Below, one piece after another: positions 37,060 through 44,483 of a stretch of DNA of 64,000 bases. The translations under genes were made by a program, and so were the position numbers. The notes under the pieces are model-generated. The model was not told where the DNA came from. It made no database searches and worked only from the letters and a program-made list of their open reading frames with translations. Origin of the DNA: Leeuwenhoekiella nanhaiensis (lineage in GTDB: Bacteria; Bacteroidota; Bacteroidia; Flavobacteriales; Flavobacteriaceae); NCBI RefSeq assembly GCF_002744755.1, contig NZ_KZ319296.1, positions 1 to 64,000 of the forward strand, in the 5' to 3' direction. Each line of letters starts with the position of its first letter. Within the stretch, counting starts at the first letter, position 1.

Positions 37060-37569
37060 TTAAGTGTTGAGGTATTGTTTTTTAAGTGAAATAAAGGAAT
37101 GGGTTAAAAGCGGTTTGTAGTCCAGATCAAACAGGCTTTTGGCTTGTGCACCTTTGTGATAGGCTTCGCGAAAAAGCGCATACTGATCGGGAAAAAGGAT
37201 GATGCCGGCAAACATGGCCAGATGCAAAAACGGACTGCGTTTGCCGTTACCGTACAGGAAAAACTGAAGCGCGATCTCCTGAGCCGTATCGGTCTCATAA
37301 CCCGTGAGTATGTGGAAAATGTCGTGGTTTTCACAATGCGGCTGAGGTTCAAAATGCTGTTTGAGCAAAAAACATCCCAGATGAAAACCCAGACTTTCCG
37401 GAGGATACAGGAGGAGTTCGCTTCGCGAAATACCCCAGGGTTCATTACGCTTAAACAGCATGTAAACCCGACTGGTAAGATCGAAAGAGGCTCCAACTAC
37501 AAGTTCTCTTATGATTAATAAAGTACTTTGAAATTCAAAGTAAATGGATAAAAAAATAGATTTATTCAT
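37060..37569 (-). CDS. Coq4-family protein
   Basis: A 169-residue reading. It contains the Coq4 signature HDxxHx11E exactly (HDIFHILTGYETDTAQE), followed by family-like ALQFFLYGNGKRSP. In eukaryotes Coq4 acts in ubiquinone synthesis, and the motif binds a metal (Zn). Bacteroidota use menaquinone, so a different role is likely. The first ATG overlaps the regulator's stop by 8 bp, but a perfect operator-like palindrome (37524-37542) lies within the first 16 codons and the Coq4-like part begins near residue 37 (MLFKRNEPWG, ATG at 37461). The true start may therefore be downstream and driven by its own promoter. Confidence 0.75.
   Translation of the reverse strand: MNKSIFLSIYFEFQSTLLIIRELVVGASFDLTSRVYMLFKRNEPWGISRSELLLYPPESLGFHLGCFLLKQHFEPQPHCENHDIFHILTGYETDTAQEIALQFFLYGNGKRSPFLHLAMFAGIILFPDQYALFREAYHKGAQAKSLFDLDYKPLLTHSFISLKKQYLNT
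37524..37542. promoter_or_regulatory. Operator, site 1: TACTTTG-N5-CAAAGTA
   Basis: A 19-bp palindrome, TACTTTGAA-A-TTCAAAGTA, with perfect 9-bp arms. It has the same arms and spacing as the site at 38547-38565 and lies between the end of the wHTH gene and the conserved part of the Coq4-like gene. It is probably bound by the wHTH protein. Confidence 0.72.
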
Positions 37570-37861
37570 TTGGGTTGATCAGTTTTTCTAAAGCTTCAAT
37601 ATGTTTTGTAAAGGCTTCGCGACCCGCAGGGGTGGCGATGTAGCGCGTATTGGGCTTTCGATTAATAAATGATTTTTCGACCTTGATGTAGGCTTCTTTT
37701 TCAAGGGCTTTGGTATGGCTTGCGATGTTGCCGTCTGTGGCGCCAAGCAATTCCTTCAGCATATTAAAATCAGCAAAATCATTTACCATCAGAACGCTCA
37801 TAATACCCAGGCGTATGCGATGGTCAAAAGCTTTGTTGATATGTTGAATGATGTTTTTCAA
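37562..37861 (-). CDS. Winged-helix transcriptional regulator
   Basis: A 99-residue winged-helix protein of the small MarR/PadR-like, HTH_34 type: DHRIRLGIMSVLMVNDFADFNMLKELLGATDGNIASHTKALEKEAYIKVEKSFINRKPNTRYIATPAGR contains the recognition helix (TDGNIASHTKALE) and the wing ending in YIATPAGREAF. It is encoded between the membrane protein (27 bp upstream) and the Coq4-like gene (8-bp overlap). It probably acts as a local repressor at the two matching palindromes and thereby controls its own operon. No ligand domain is present beyond the wHTH. Confidence 0.88.
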   Translation of the reverse strand: MKNIIQHINKAFDHRIRLGIMSVLMVNDFADFNMLKELLGATDGNIASHTKALEKEAYIKVEKSFINRKPNTRYIATPAGREAFTKHIEALEKLINPNE

Positions 37862-37888
37862 GGTGTTTTGATCCGGTTTTTGAGTTTA

Positions 37889-38539
37889 CTATTTCCCATT
37901 TTTAGGAGAGGGGCGGTCGTATTTGTGATACATAATAGCCCCGTAAATGATGTGAAACACGCCAAAACCCAGCGCCCAAAAGTACAAACCATATCCCACA
38001 AATTGGGTTGCCACGAGACCGATTAGCACATTGGCCAGCCCAAGATATTTGATGTCACCCACGGTAAATTTACTGGCATTTATGAGTGCCAGGCCGTAAA
38101 AAATAAGGGTAGCCGGAGCAACAAGACCTAGAATACCGTACTGCAGCAACACCAGGCAAAAGAGTCCGCCTGTGATTAACGGAACCGCGAAATTGGCCAG
38201 AAGCCGTTTCGAAACCGGGTTCCAGATATCTTCGTTGAGCTTTTTAGCTTTTCGGTAGGTGAGGATGGCACTGGTAACCAGCGCTGCGGCTAGAACTAAG
38301 ATGGCAATGCCCAGGAATTGTGAAAAAAGATCAGTCCCCAAATCATCTGTCAGGATTGTGCGATCGTAGTAGTCATATTGCGGATAGGTGTTCAAGAGCA
38401 AATAGGCGAGGGCTGCGCCCACCAGCGCATAGATTCCGGCAAGAATTCCGGAAAGACCACTGATAGACATAAAACGGGATGAGCGGCTCATCATGGTTTT
38501 GATGTGAGCTATATCCTGAAGGTAGTTTTTGGTTTCCAT
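37889..38539 (-). CDS. Conserved six-helix membrane protein
   Basis: A 216-residue integral membrane protein with about six hydrophobic segments, beginning METKNYLQDIAHIKTMMSRSSRFMSISGLSG. The frame stays open for another 270 codons upstream only because the heptamer array has no stop; ATG at 38539 is the real start because it gives a normal protein and is preceded by an operator. Homologues with this N terminus are found next to small wHTH regulators in other Bacteroidota. The function is unknown. It is the first gene of the creD operon. Confidence 0.8.
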   Translation of the reverse strand: METKNYLQDIAHIKTMMSRSSRFMSISGLSGILAGIYALVGAALAYLLLNTYPQYDYYDRTILTDDLGTDLFSQFLGIAILVLAAALVTSAILTYRKAKKLNEDIWNPVSKRLLANFAVPLITGGLFCLVLLQYGILGLVAPATLIFYGLALINASKFTVGDIKYLGLANVLIGLVATQFVGYGLYFWALGFGVFHIIYGAIMYHKYDRPSPKNGK

Positions 38540-38546
38540 ACAAAAG

Positions 38547-38565
38547 TACTTTGAATTGCAAAGTA
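38547..38565. promoter_or_regulatory. Operator, site 2: TACTTTG-N5-CAAAGTA
   Basis: TACTTTG-AATTG-CAAAGTA: 7-bp arms and a 5-bp centre, the same 19-bp architecture as site 1. It is 8 bp upstream of the start codon of the first creD-operon gene, so a bound protein would block transcription or translation start. Confidence 0.72.
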
Positions 38566-38578
38566 AAATAAAAAAGTT

Positions 38579-39292
38579 GAAATACGAAATACGAAATACG
38601 AAATACGAAATACGAAATACGAAATACGAAATACGAAATACGAAATACGAAATACGAAATACGAAATACGAAATACGAAATACGAAATACGAAATACGAA
38701 ATACGAAATACGAAATACGAAATACGAAATACGAAATACGAAATACGAAATACGAAATACGAAATACGAAATACGAAATACGAAATACGAAATACGAAAT
38801 ACGAAATACGAAATACGAAATACGAAATACGAAATACGAAATACGAAATACGAAATACGAAATACGAAATACGAAATACGAAATACGAAATACGAAATAC
38901 GAAATACGAAATACGAAATACGAAATACGAAATACGAAATACGAAATACGAAATACGAAATACGAAATACGAAATACGAAATACGAAATACGAAATACGA
39001 AATACGAAATACGAAATACGAAATACGAAATACGAAATACGAAATACGAAATACGAAATACGAAATACGAAATACGAAATACGAAATACGAAATACGAAA
39101 TACGAAATACGAAATACGAAATACGAAATACGAAATACGAAATACGAAATACGAAATACGAAATACGAAATACGAAATACGAAATACGAAATACGAAATA
39201 CGAAATACGAAATACGAAATACGAAATACGAAATACGAAATACGAAATACGAAATACGAAATACGAAATACGAAATACGAAATACGAAATAC
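38579..39292. repeat. Perfect heptamer array GAAATAC, 102 copies
   Basis: An uninterrupted array of 714 bp, exactly 102 copies of GAAATAC with no substitution or indel seen in any line. Because 7 is not a multiple of 3, each strand encodes one and the same 7-residue cycle in all three frames (KYEIRNT forward, FRISYFV reverse), with no stop, which creates long artificial ORFs on both strands. It separates the creD operon from the ohr gene and starts 14 bp from the operator. Degenerate heptamers (AGAACAG, AGAACAG, AGAACCG) follow at 39302-39322. Confidence 0.99.
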
Positions 39293-39452
39293 TTGATTTA
39301 TAGAACAGAGAACAGAGAACCGAAATTGAATAACAATAACAATAGTAATAACAATCACCTTCCCACTTTTGTGAAATGTTTAAGAATCTAAGATTGATTG
39401 CTCCCGGCAGTATTGGTATCTTAACTCTCTAATCATAGAAAAAATTAGGAAT

Positions 39453-39881
39453 ATGAAAGCTTTATATAAAGCCAAAGCAACAGCGACCGGAGGTCGTAAC
39501 GGCAGCGTTTCAACCGAAGATGGCACAATTGATTTTGATTTGAGCATCCCAAAAGAACTGGGAGGTTCGGGTGGTGACGGGGCTAACCCCGAGCAGTTTT
39601 TTGCTGCAGGTTACTCGGCCTGTTTCGGCAGTGCTCTGGAGCACGTTGCCCGAAGTAAAAAAGTAGATCTCGGCGATTACACCGTAACTGCAACCGTAAA
39701 AATCGGCAAGAACAAAGAAGATTTGTTTCAGCTGGCTGTAGTACTCGACTGTTATTTGCCTACCGTAGACATTAAGCAGGGTGAAAAACTCGTAAACGAA
39801 GCACACGAAGTATGCCCGTACTCCCGTGCAACGATGGATAATATTGATGTTACCTTAAATCTGCTCATCGACGAAGATTAA
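39453..39881 (+). CDS. ohr: Organic hydroperoxide resistance protein, Ohr/OsmC family
   Basis: A 142-residue cytoplasmic thiol peroxidase. The two redox cysteines are in place: Cys57 (YSACFGSALEH) and Cys121 (EVCPYSRA). The active-site Arg15 (ATGGRNGSV) and Glu48 (NPEQFFAAGYS) of the Ohr subgroup are also visible. It reduces organic and fatty-acid hydroperoxides using lipoyl-type thiols. It is a single gene between the heptamer array and a terminator. No OhrR regulator is next to it. Control may come from a box resembling TTG...TATCTT around 39395-39421, which is weak. Confidence 0.96.
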   Translation: MKALYKAKATATGGRNGSVSTEDGTIDFDLSIPKELGGSGGDGANPEQFFAAGYSACFGSALEHVARSKKVDLGDYTVTATVKIGKNKEDLFQLAVVLDCYLPTVDIKQGEKLVNEAHEVCPYSRATMDNIDVTLNLLIDED

Positions 39882-39901
39882 TTTTAAGTATAACAGATCT
39901 C

Positions 39902-39933
39902 AAAAACCGCCTGAATCTTCAGGCGGTTTTTTT
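39902..39933. terminator. Terminator after ohr
   Basis: A 13-bp stem (AAAACCGCCTGAA / TTCAGGCGGTTTT) with a 2-nt gap and flanking A and T runs. It can serve both ohr and the convergent lipoprotein gene, whose stop codon it touches. Confidence 0.92.
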
Positions 39934-40600
39934 ATGCCTTACTCATTTTAAATGGCGGGGGAGGAGGAGCAGGCAAAAATGTCGTGTCTAAATTCAGGTA
40001 ATAGCGCAGGTCAAACGGGTAATCTTCTGAAAGATTAGATAGAACCCTGGTAATATATAACAAGGTGTTTTTTACATGTTCTGTTGAAGTTGAGCGGTGT
40101 GGTTTGGTATAGTTTATACCGATAAGGATAGCTGGAGGTTTTATGTAGGATGAATTCTGCCTAAGGTAGTGATCAAGATCTGCGATTAACTGTTGTTCAA
40201 AACGAGTTCGATCAACTCGCATATTATTGAGCAGGGCCAGAGAGTCATTTTGAAAATCGTATATAATAGCATTGAAGTAGCAGCCTACACCAGCGTCTTT
40301 AGAGCAGCTCTTTAACACACTGATTTTCATCTGCTGTTCTTGATTATTGAAGCTTATAACGTTAGACCGGTCTGCACAGGCATTGGTATCGAGTACCGCA
40401 ATTAGCTCGTTATAGTTTTTTAGCGAGTCCAGATCAACTTCACGTTTGCTGTGCCCCACAGCATTGATTGCTCGCTCGCTTGGGTAATAAAGTATTTTTT
40501 CTTCAATTGATTCTTCCGGTGTACGCGACTCCGGTGTGCAGGAAATGCTCAGCACTACACTGGCAAGAACACTAAAAATAATATTGTACTTGTACTTCAT
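39932..40600 (-). CDS. Hypothetical lipoprotein
   Basis: A 222-residue protein with a lipobox (VLSISC, Cys21). No family is recognised. The mature part is mixed alpha/beta with four further cysteines (DTNACAD, LKSCSKDAGVGC), which may form disulfides, and it ends in a run of prolines followed by FKMSKA. Base composition is more AT-rich than in flanking genes. It is convergent with ohr and divergent from the sigma-factor operon, so it is a single-gene unit. Confidence 0.65.
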   Translation of the reverse strand: MKYKYNIIFSVLASVVLSISCTPESRTPEESIEEKILYYPSERAINAVGHSKREVDLDSLKNYNELIAVLDTNACADRSNVISFNNQEQQMKISVLKSCSKDAGVGCYFNAIIYDFQNDSLALLNNMRVDRTRFEQQLIADLDHYLRQNSSYIKPPAILIGINYTKPHRSTSTEHVKNTLLYITRVLSNLSEDYPFDLRYYLNLDTTFLPAPPPPPFKMSKA

Positions 40601-40736
40601 TCAAATGGCCTTTGCGATTCATTTACCAAATAACCTGCCAGAAAAAAATTATTCAGAAATAATAATTCCAATTTTGCAACACAGGCGAAATCATTTCGTC
40701 TTTAAAAAAGGAATTAGCAACTAACCATTTACCATT

Positions 40737-41282
40737 TTGCAAATTACCGAAATACTTGAGCGATGTAAGCAAAACGACCGGCGCGCACAGATGCAGTTAT
40801 ATAAAAAATATAGCGAAGGCATGTACTATGTGGCGTTTCGGTTTTTAAAAAACTCATTTGAAGCCGAAGAAGCGATGCAGGAGGGTTTTGTAAAAGCGTT
40901 TACTAAAATGCACCAGTATAACGGGGAAGTTACTTTTGGGGCCTGGCTTAAACGTATTGTGATCAATAAAAGCATTGACATGCTGAAGGCTAAAAAGCTT
41001 GAACTGGTCGCTATGAATGAGCAGGTGCTGGGTACGGTAGATGAACAAAATGACTGGTCTGTAGATGATGGGATTACGATAGATCAAATCAAACAGGCTA
41101 TTGAAGAGTTGCCCGAACGGTACCGCTATGCCGTGATGCTCTTTTTAATAGAAGGCTACGACCATCAGGAAATATCAGAAATATTAGAAATCACCGAGGT
41201 GGCTTCGCGTACGCTGGTACACCGCGGTAAAAAGAAATTGCAGGAAAAACTTAAAACACAGTACAATGGCACAGGATATTAG
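40737..41282 (+). CDS. ECF RNA polymerase sigma factor
   Basis: A 181-residue ECF sigma factor. Region 2 spans about residues 15-85 (RRAQMQLYKKYSEGMYYVAFRFLKNSFEAEEAMQEGFVKAF and the AWLKRIVINKSID stretch) and region 4 about 115-165 (IEELPERYRYAVMLFLIEGYDHQEISEIL, ASRTLVHRGKKKL). The start is most likely TTG at 40737, since no upstream ATG or GTG is in frame and LQITEILERCKQND fits the family's N terminus. It overlaps the next gene by 17 bp. It should direct polymerase to an envelope-response regulon, likely including its own operon. Confidence 0.93.
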   Translation: MQITEILERCKQNDRRAQMQLYKKYSEGMYYVAFRFLKNSFEAEEAMQEGFVKAFTKMHQYNGEVTFGAWLKRIVINKSIDMLKAKKLELVAMNEQVLGTVDEQNDWSVDDGITIDQIKQAIEELPERYRYAVMLFLIEGYDHQEISEILEITEVASRTLVHRGKKKLQEKLKTQYNGTGY

Positions 41283-41865
41283 AGAAATGCTCCAGAACGA
41301 CATGAGCATTCCGGCCGAAGGGCTAAAGAAAGGTCATGAAGCCCGCTTCAATGCGCGGCTTGATGCTCATTTTGGCACTCAAAATAAAGCTAAGGCAGAA
41401 GGTTACCTCTGGATGAAAATTGCAGCCGTGCTGGTGGTGCTTATCGCAGTCGCGGGTCTGTTGCTCAACAATCCGTTAGGCAGTGGTGCAGAGGCACCAC
41501 AACCTACCGAAGCCAATCAGGTGGCGGCTGTCGATGATCAGAAAGTTCAGTTTAGTGACTTTTCGCCCGAATACAAGGAAATAGAAGACCGCTATCTGGC
41601 AAGTATTCACATTGAACTTGCGCAGCTCAATGTTACCGAAGATAACAAAGCCGTAGTTGACGCCTTTATGGGGCAGCTTGAAGAACTCAATAAAGAGTAC
41701 GATCGTCTTAATGCCGATTTGATTGAAACCGGAGTCAACGATCAGAACATTCAGTCATTGATTAACAACCTGCAACTGCGTCTTGATTTACTTTTTAAAC
41801 TTAAAGAAAAATTGAATGAATTACAGCAATCTCAAAACAATGAGATTCAAATTAATACCCTATAA
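41266..41865 (+). CDS. Putative anti-sigma factor
   Basis: A 199-residue protein with a short cytoplasmic N-terminal helical region (about 1-50), one membrane segment (about 50-70, MKIAAVLVVLIAVAGLLL) and a periplasmic part rich in heptad-type helices (about 95-190). This layout, the 17-bp overlap with the ECF sigma gene and the same operon order in other flavobacteria indicate an anti-sigma factor that holds the sigma factor at the membrane. It lacks the zinc-binding HxxxCxxC motif of ZAS-type anti-sigmas, so binding is inferred from context. Confidence 0.72.
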   Translation: MAQDIREMLQNDMSIPAEGLKKGHEARFNARLDAHFGTQNKAKAEGYLWMKIAAVLVVLIAVAGLLLNNPLGSGAEAPQPTEANQVAAVDDQKVQFSDFSPEYKEIEDRYLASIHIELAQLNVTEDNKAVVDAFMGQLEELNKEYDRLNADLIETGVNDQNIQSLINNLQLRLDLLFKLKEKLNELQQSQNNEIQINTL

Positions 41866-41866
41866 C

Positions 41867-43591
41867 ATGAAGTCTTATTTAAATGGTTTTGCGCTTGCTT
41901 TTACGGTTTTAGCCGGTTTGCCGAATCTTTTGGCACAGACTAAAGACCAAAAGTTTGATGAGCGTTTCACAACAGACCCCAATGTAACCATACTGGCAGA
42001 TACCCAGTATGCCGATGTGGTTTTTGAAGACTGGAATAAAAATGAAGTGGCTGTTGAAGCCTATGTAGAGTCTGAAAATCTTTCGGATCAGGAAATAGAT
42101 CAACTGCTTAAGAACTGGCAGGTAAGTGTGCAGGGCAATAGCAAGGTGATACGTATAATCAGCAGCGGTGCCCCGGCAGCAGTCAATGTGGCTATGGGAG
42201 ATCTGCAGGTGAGAGGTATCAACGAACTAATCTCTTCATCGATGCAAATGATGCAACCGGTGATGCAAAATGTGTTTAGCCCAATGCTTGAGCAGTTTGC
42301 TTCGGTACAGTTACCGGCAGACCAGTATAAGGCGATGAAAAATATTTCTTTTGACTACGAAGCCTACAAGCGCGATGGAGCCAAATATCTGGAGCAGTAT
42401 AAAAAGAAAATCGAGCAAAATCTGGGAGACGATTTTGATGCGGTGATGAAAAAATGGGAGCGCGATAACAAAAAGAAAATGGAAGCCGGCCAGGGGCTTG
42501 CCGGAAGCAGCTTGCTGGATATGCCTAAATCCCCTTTTGGCAAAAACATGAGTTTTGATGGAAGCGCTTATGCCAAAGATAAAAAGGCCTATGTGGCCGC
42601 AATGAATAAGAAATTCGGTACCAGTGCCAGCGTGACCGATGTTGAAAAATGGCGAAAAGATATGGATTCCTGGGGCGCAGACTTCAGCAGAGACATGCAG
42701 GCCTGGGGAGAGCGTTACGGAAAGCAGTTTGGCAGCTCCATGGAAAGCCTGGGAGCCCGTTTTGGTAAGGCTTTAGAGAGTGATATGATGGCGCTGGGTG
42801 GTAATATTGACAAAGCCATGCAGGGTTGGAGTGAAGATTTCGCGAAGAAACTGGAGCAAATGGCCGAGCAGCAGGGCGGTAATCTTCAGAAAACCGTAAC
42901 CCGCGATGCGAACGGTAATGTGAGTACCCAAATGATCTACAGTTTCAGCAGAAATGCCGGTCCTGTAGCCGGTAACTCAAAACCTCGCGGTACCTATAAG
43001 CGTAAAATCGTGATTCGTATGCCTAAAGAAGCGAAACTCGATCTTAATGTACGTCACGGAAACATCAAAATTGCTGAAGCTAAAAATGCCAGGGTAAACC
43101 TTTCACACGGTGATTTTATGGCTGAGACCATTTCAGGAGATAAAACCCTGATCAATGTGGCGTATAGTCCGGTAGATGTGGCGAGCTGGGATTATGGTAC
43201 GCTGCAGGCAACCTATCTTAAAAATTGTGTAATTGACAAAGCCAAAAATATCACCGTAAACTCACGCGCCAGCAGTATTGTAATCAATGAACTGGAAGAT
43301 GCAGCTGTGATTTCAGGAAGTTTCAGTGAGCTGTCAATCCCTAAACTGGGTAAGAATTTCAAGACCTTAAACATCAATGTAGAGAACAGCGATGTTGTGC
43401 TTAATCTGCCTGATTCGCCGTTTCATTTCAACTTTAACGGCGTGCGTAGCAGGCTTAATTATCCTACGCGCATAGACGCTAAAGTGATGGAAGGCTACAA
43501 CAGTAATATGGTAAACGGCTTTTACAAATCCCGCAATACCGATAGTATGATTGCGATCTCGTCTAAGTTTAGCGATATCGTACTGAATTAG
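41867..43591 (+). CDS. Exported DUF4097-like adhesin-type effector of the sigma operon
   Basis: A 574-residue protein that starts 1 bp after the anti-sigma stop. The ATG at 41867 gives a signal peptide (MKSYLNGFALAFTVLAGLPNLLAQ); the longer upstream reading does not. A DUF4097-like beta start (VTILADTQYADVVFEDWNKNEVAVEAYVE) is interrupted by about 250 residues of charged helix, then the beta part resumes (RKIVIRMPKEAKLDLNVRHGNIKIAEAKNARVNLSHGDF) as a right-handed repeat to the end. The split of the beta domain by a helical insert is unusual. It is probably the periplasmic or surface component that senses or relieves envelope stress. Confidence 0.78.
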   Translation: MKSYLNGFALAFTVLAGLPNLLAQTKDQKFDERFTTDPNVTILADTQYADVVFEDWNKNEVAVEAYVESENLSDQEIDQLLKNWQVSVQGNSKVIRIISSGAPAAVNVAMGDLQVRGINELISSSMQMMQPVMQNVFSPMLEQFASVQLPADQYKAMKNISFDYEAYKRDGAKYLEQYKKKIEQNLGDDFDAVMKKWERDNKKKMEAGQGLAGSSLLDMPKSPFGKNMSFDGSAYAKDKKAYVAAMNKKFGTSASVTDVEKWRKDMDSWGADFSRDMQAWGERYGKQFGSSMESLGARFGKALESDMMALGGNIDKAMQGWSEDFAKKLEQMAEQQGGNLQKTVTRDANGNVSTQMIYSFSRNAGPVAGNSKPRGTYKRKIVIRMPKEAKLDLNVRHGNIKIAEAKNARVNLSHGDFMAETISGDKTLINVAYSPVDVASWDYGTLQATYLKNCVIDKAKNITVNSRASSIVINELEDAAVISGSFSELSIPKLGKNFKTLNINVENSDVVLNLPDSPFHFNFNGVRSRLNYPTRIDAKVMEGYNSNMVNGFYKSRNTDSMIAISSKFSDIVLN

Positions 43592-43642
43592 AAGAACGTT
43601 TGAAGTTTAGTTTTTAATAGATTAGTTGGTTTTAATCGAATT

Positions 43643-43671
43643 AACCCGTTCCTGCCAGAACGGGTTTTTTT
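43643..43671 (+). terminator. Terminator of the sigma operon
   Basis: A perfect 9-bp stem (AACCCGTTC / GAACGGGTT) with a 6-nt loop followed by a T run, about 50 bp past the last gene of the operon. Confidence 0.9.
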
Positions 43672-43703
43672 GTGCGCAGAACAGGACGAGAATTGTATTT
43701 TTG
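43670..43703 (+). promoter_or_regulatory. Bacteroidota-type promoter of the M23 gene
   Basis: TTG at 43670-43672, a 23-bp spacer and TATTTTTG at 43696-43703 match the TTG-N17-23-TAnnTTTG consensus. The -7 box ends 5 bp before the ATG at 43709, which predicts a leaderless or nearly leaderless transcript. Confidence 0.55.
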
Positions 43704-43708
43704 CGCTG

Positions 43709-44425
43709 ATGATAAACCTTGATTTTAACCGGAAACTAAGTGCGCTCACCAAAGGATTCACGCCTGTGATTGATGCCGAATATGAGGCAGGCGATTATCG
43801 TTTTCTGGATCTTTCGGTAGACAATATTGTTTTAAAGGAGGTAGATACCGCATCCGCGGAAGCGATACAGCAATACATAGACACTTTTCTTTCTAAAACA
43901 GGTGGCCGCGTGGCTTACGGTGGGTATTTGGAAAAGCGCAGCATCTACGACCGAAGCATTTACTTTAATAATGAAGATCCGCAGTTGCGGCGCAACATTC
44001 ATCTGGGCCTGGACATCTGGTGTCCTGCAGGTACGGCAATTTTGGCTCCGGTAGCCGGAAAGGTACACAGTTTTAAAAACAATAAAAATTATGGAGACTA
44101 CGGGCCATGCATCATTCTGGAGCATCAGTTTGAAGATTTACAGTTCTACACGCTTTATGGGCATTTGTCTCTTGAATCTTTAGCGAATCTTAGAACCGGT
44201 CAGTTTTTTGAAGCCGGGGAACGCATTGCCTTTTTAGGCGACACACACGAAAACGGAGATTACGCCCCGCATTTGCATTTTCAAATCGTAAAGGAAATGC
44301 AGGGCAACGAAGGGGATTATCCCGGAGTTTCCACTCAAAATAATCTTCCGTTTTATTTGGAAAACTGCCCCGATCCGGAGTTGTTGTTGAAAATAAACGA
44401 GCAGCACAACTCGCCAAAGCTGTAA
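43709..44425 (+). CDS. M23-family (LytM) metallopeptidase-like protein
   Basis: A 238-residue protein without a signal peptide. The C-terminal half is an M23/LytM domain: HLGLDIWCPAGTAILAPVAGKVHSF contains the HxxxD zinc motif, and the later GHLS and HLHFQI supply the remaining ligands. Such enzymes cut peptidoglycan cross-links, but the absence of an export signal is notable and is shared by flavobacterial homologues usually annotated as peptidoglycan DD-metallopeptidases. The start at ATG 43709 is chosen over one 39 bp upstream because a promoter box overlaps the longer frame. It is a single gene. Confidence 0.85.
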   Translation: MINLDFNRKLSALTKGFTPVIDAEYEAGDYRFLDLSVDNIVLKEVDTASAEAIQQYIDTFLSKTGGRVAYGGYLEKRSIYDRSIYFNNEDPQLRRNIHLGLDIWCPAGTAILAPVAGKVHSFKNNKNYGDYGPCIILEHQFEDLQFYTLYGHLSLESLANLRTGQFFEAGERIAFLGDTHENGDYAPHLHFQIVKEMQGNEGDYPGVSTQNNLPFYLENCPDPELLLKINEQHNSPKL

Positions 44426-44483
44426 AAGATTTTTTTAGGCTAATACTGCCAGGGCTGAAGGTTCAGGAGTGTTCTGAAAGGAC

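Noticed and set aside
38579-39292. Possible CRISPR array
   Set aside because: Units are 7 bp, identical and contiguous; there are no spacers and no cas genes.
38529-39358. Long open frames on both strands through the heptamer array (255 codons forward, about 270 extra codons before the membrane protein in reverse)
   Set aside because: The unit has no stop codon in any frame, so open frames arise automatically; the reverse frame only extends a real gene whose start is at 38539.
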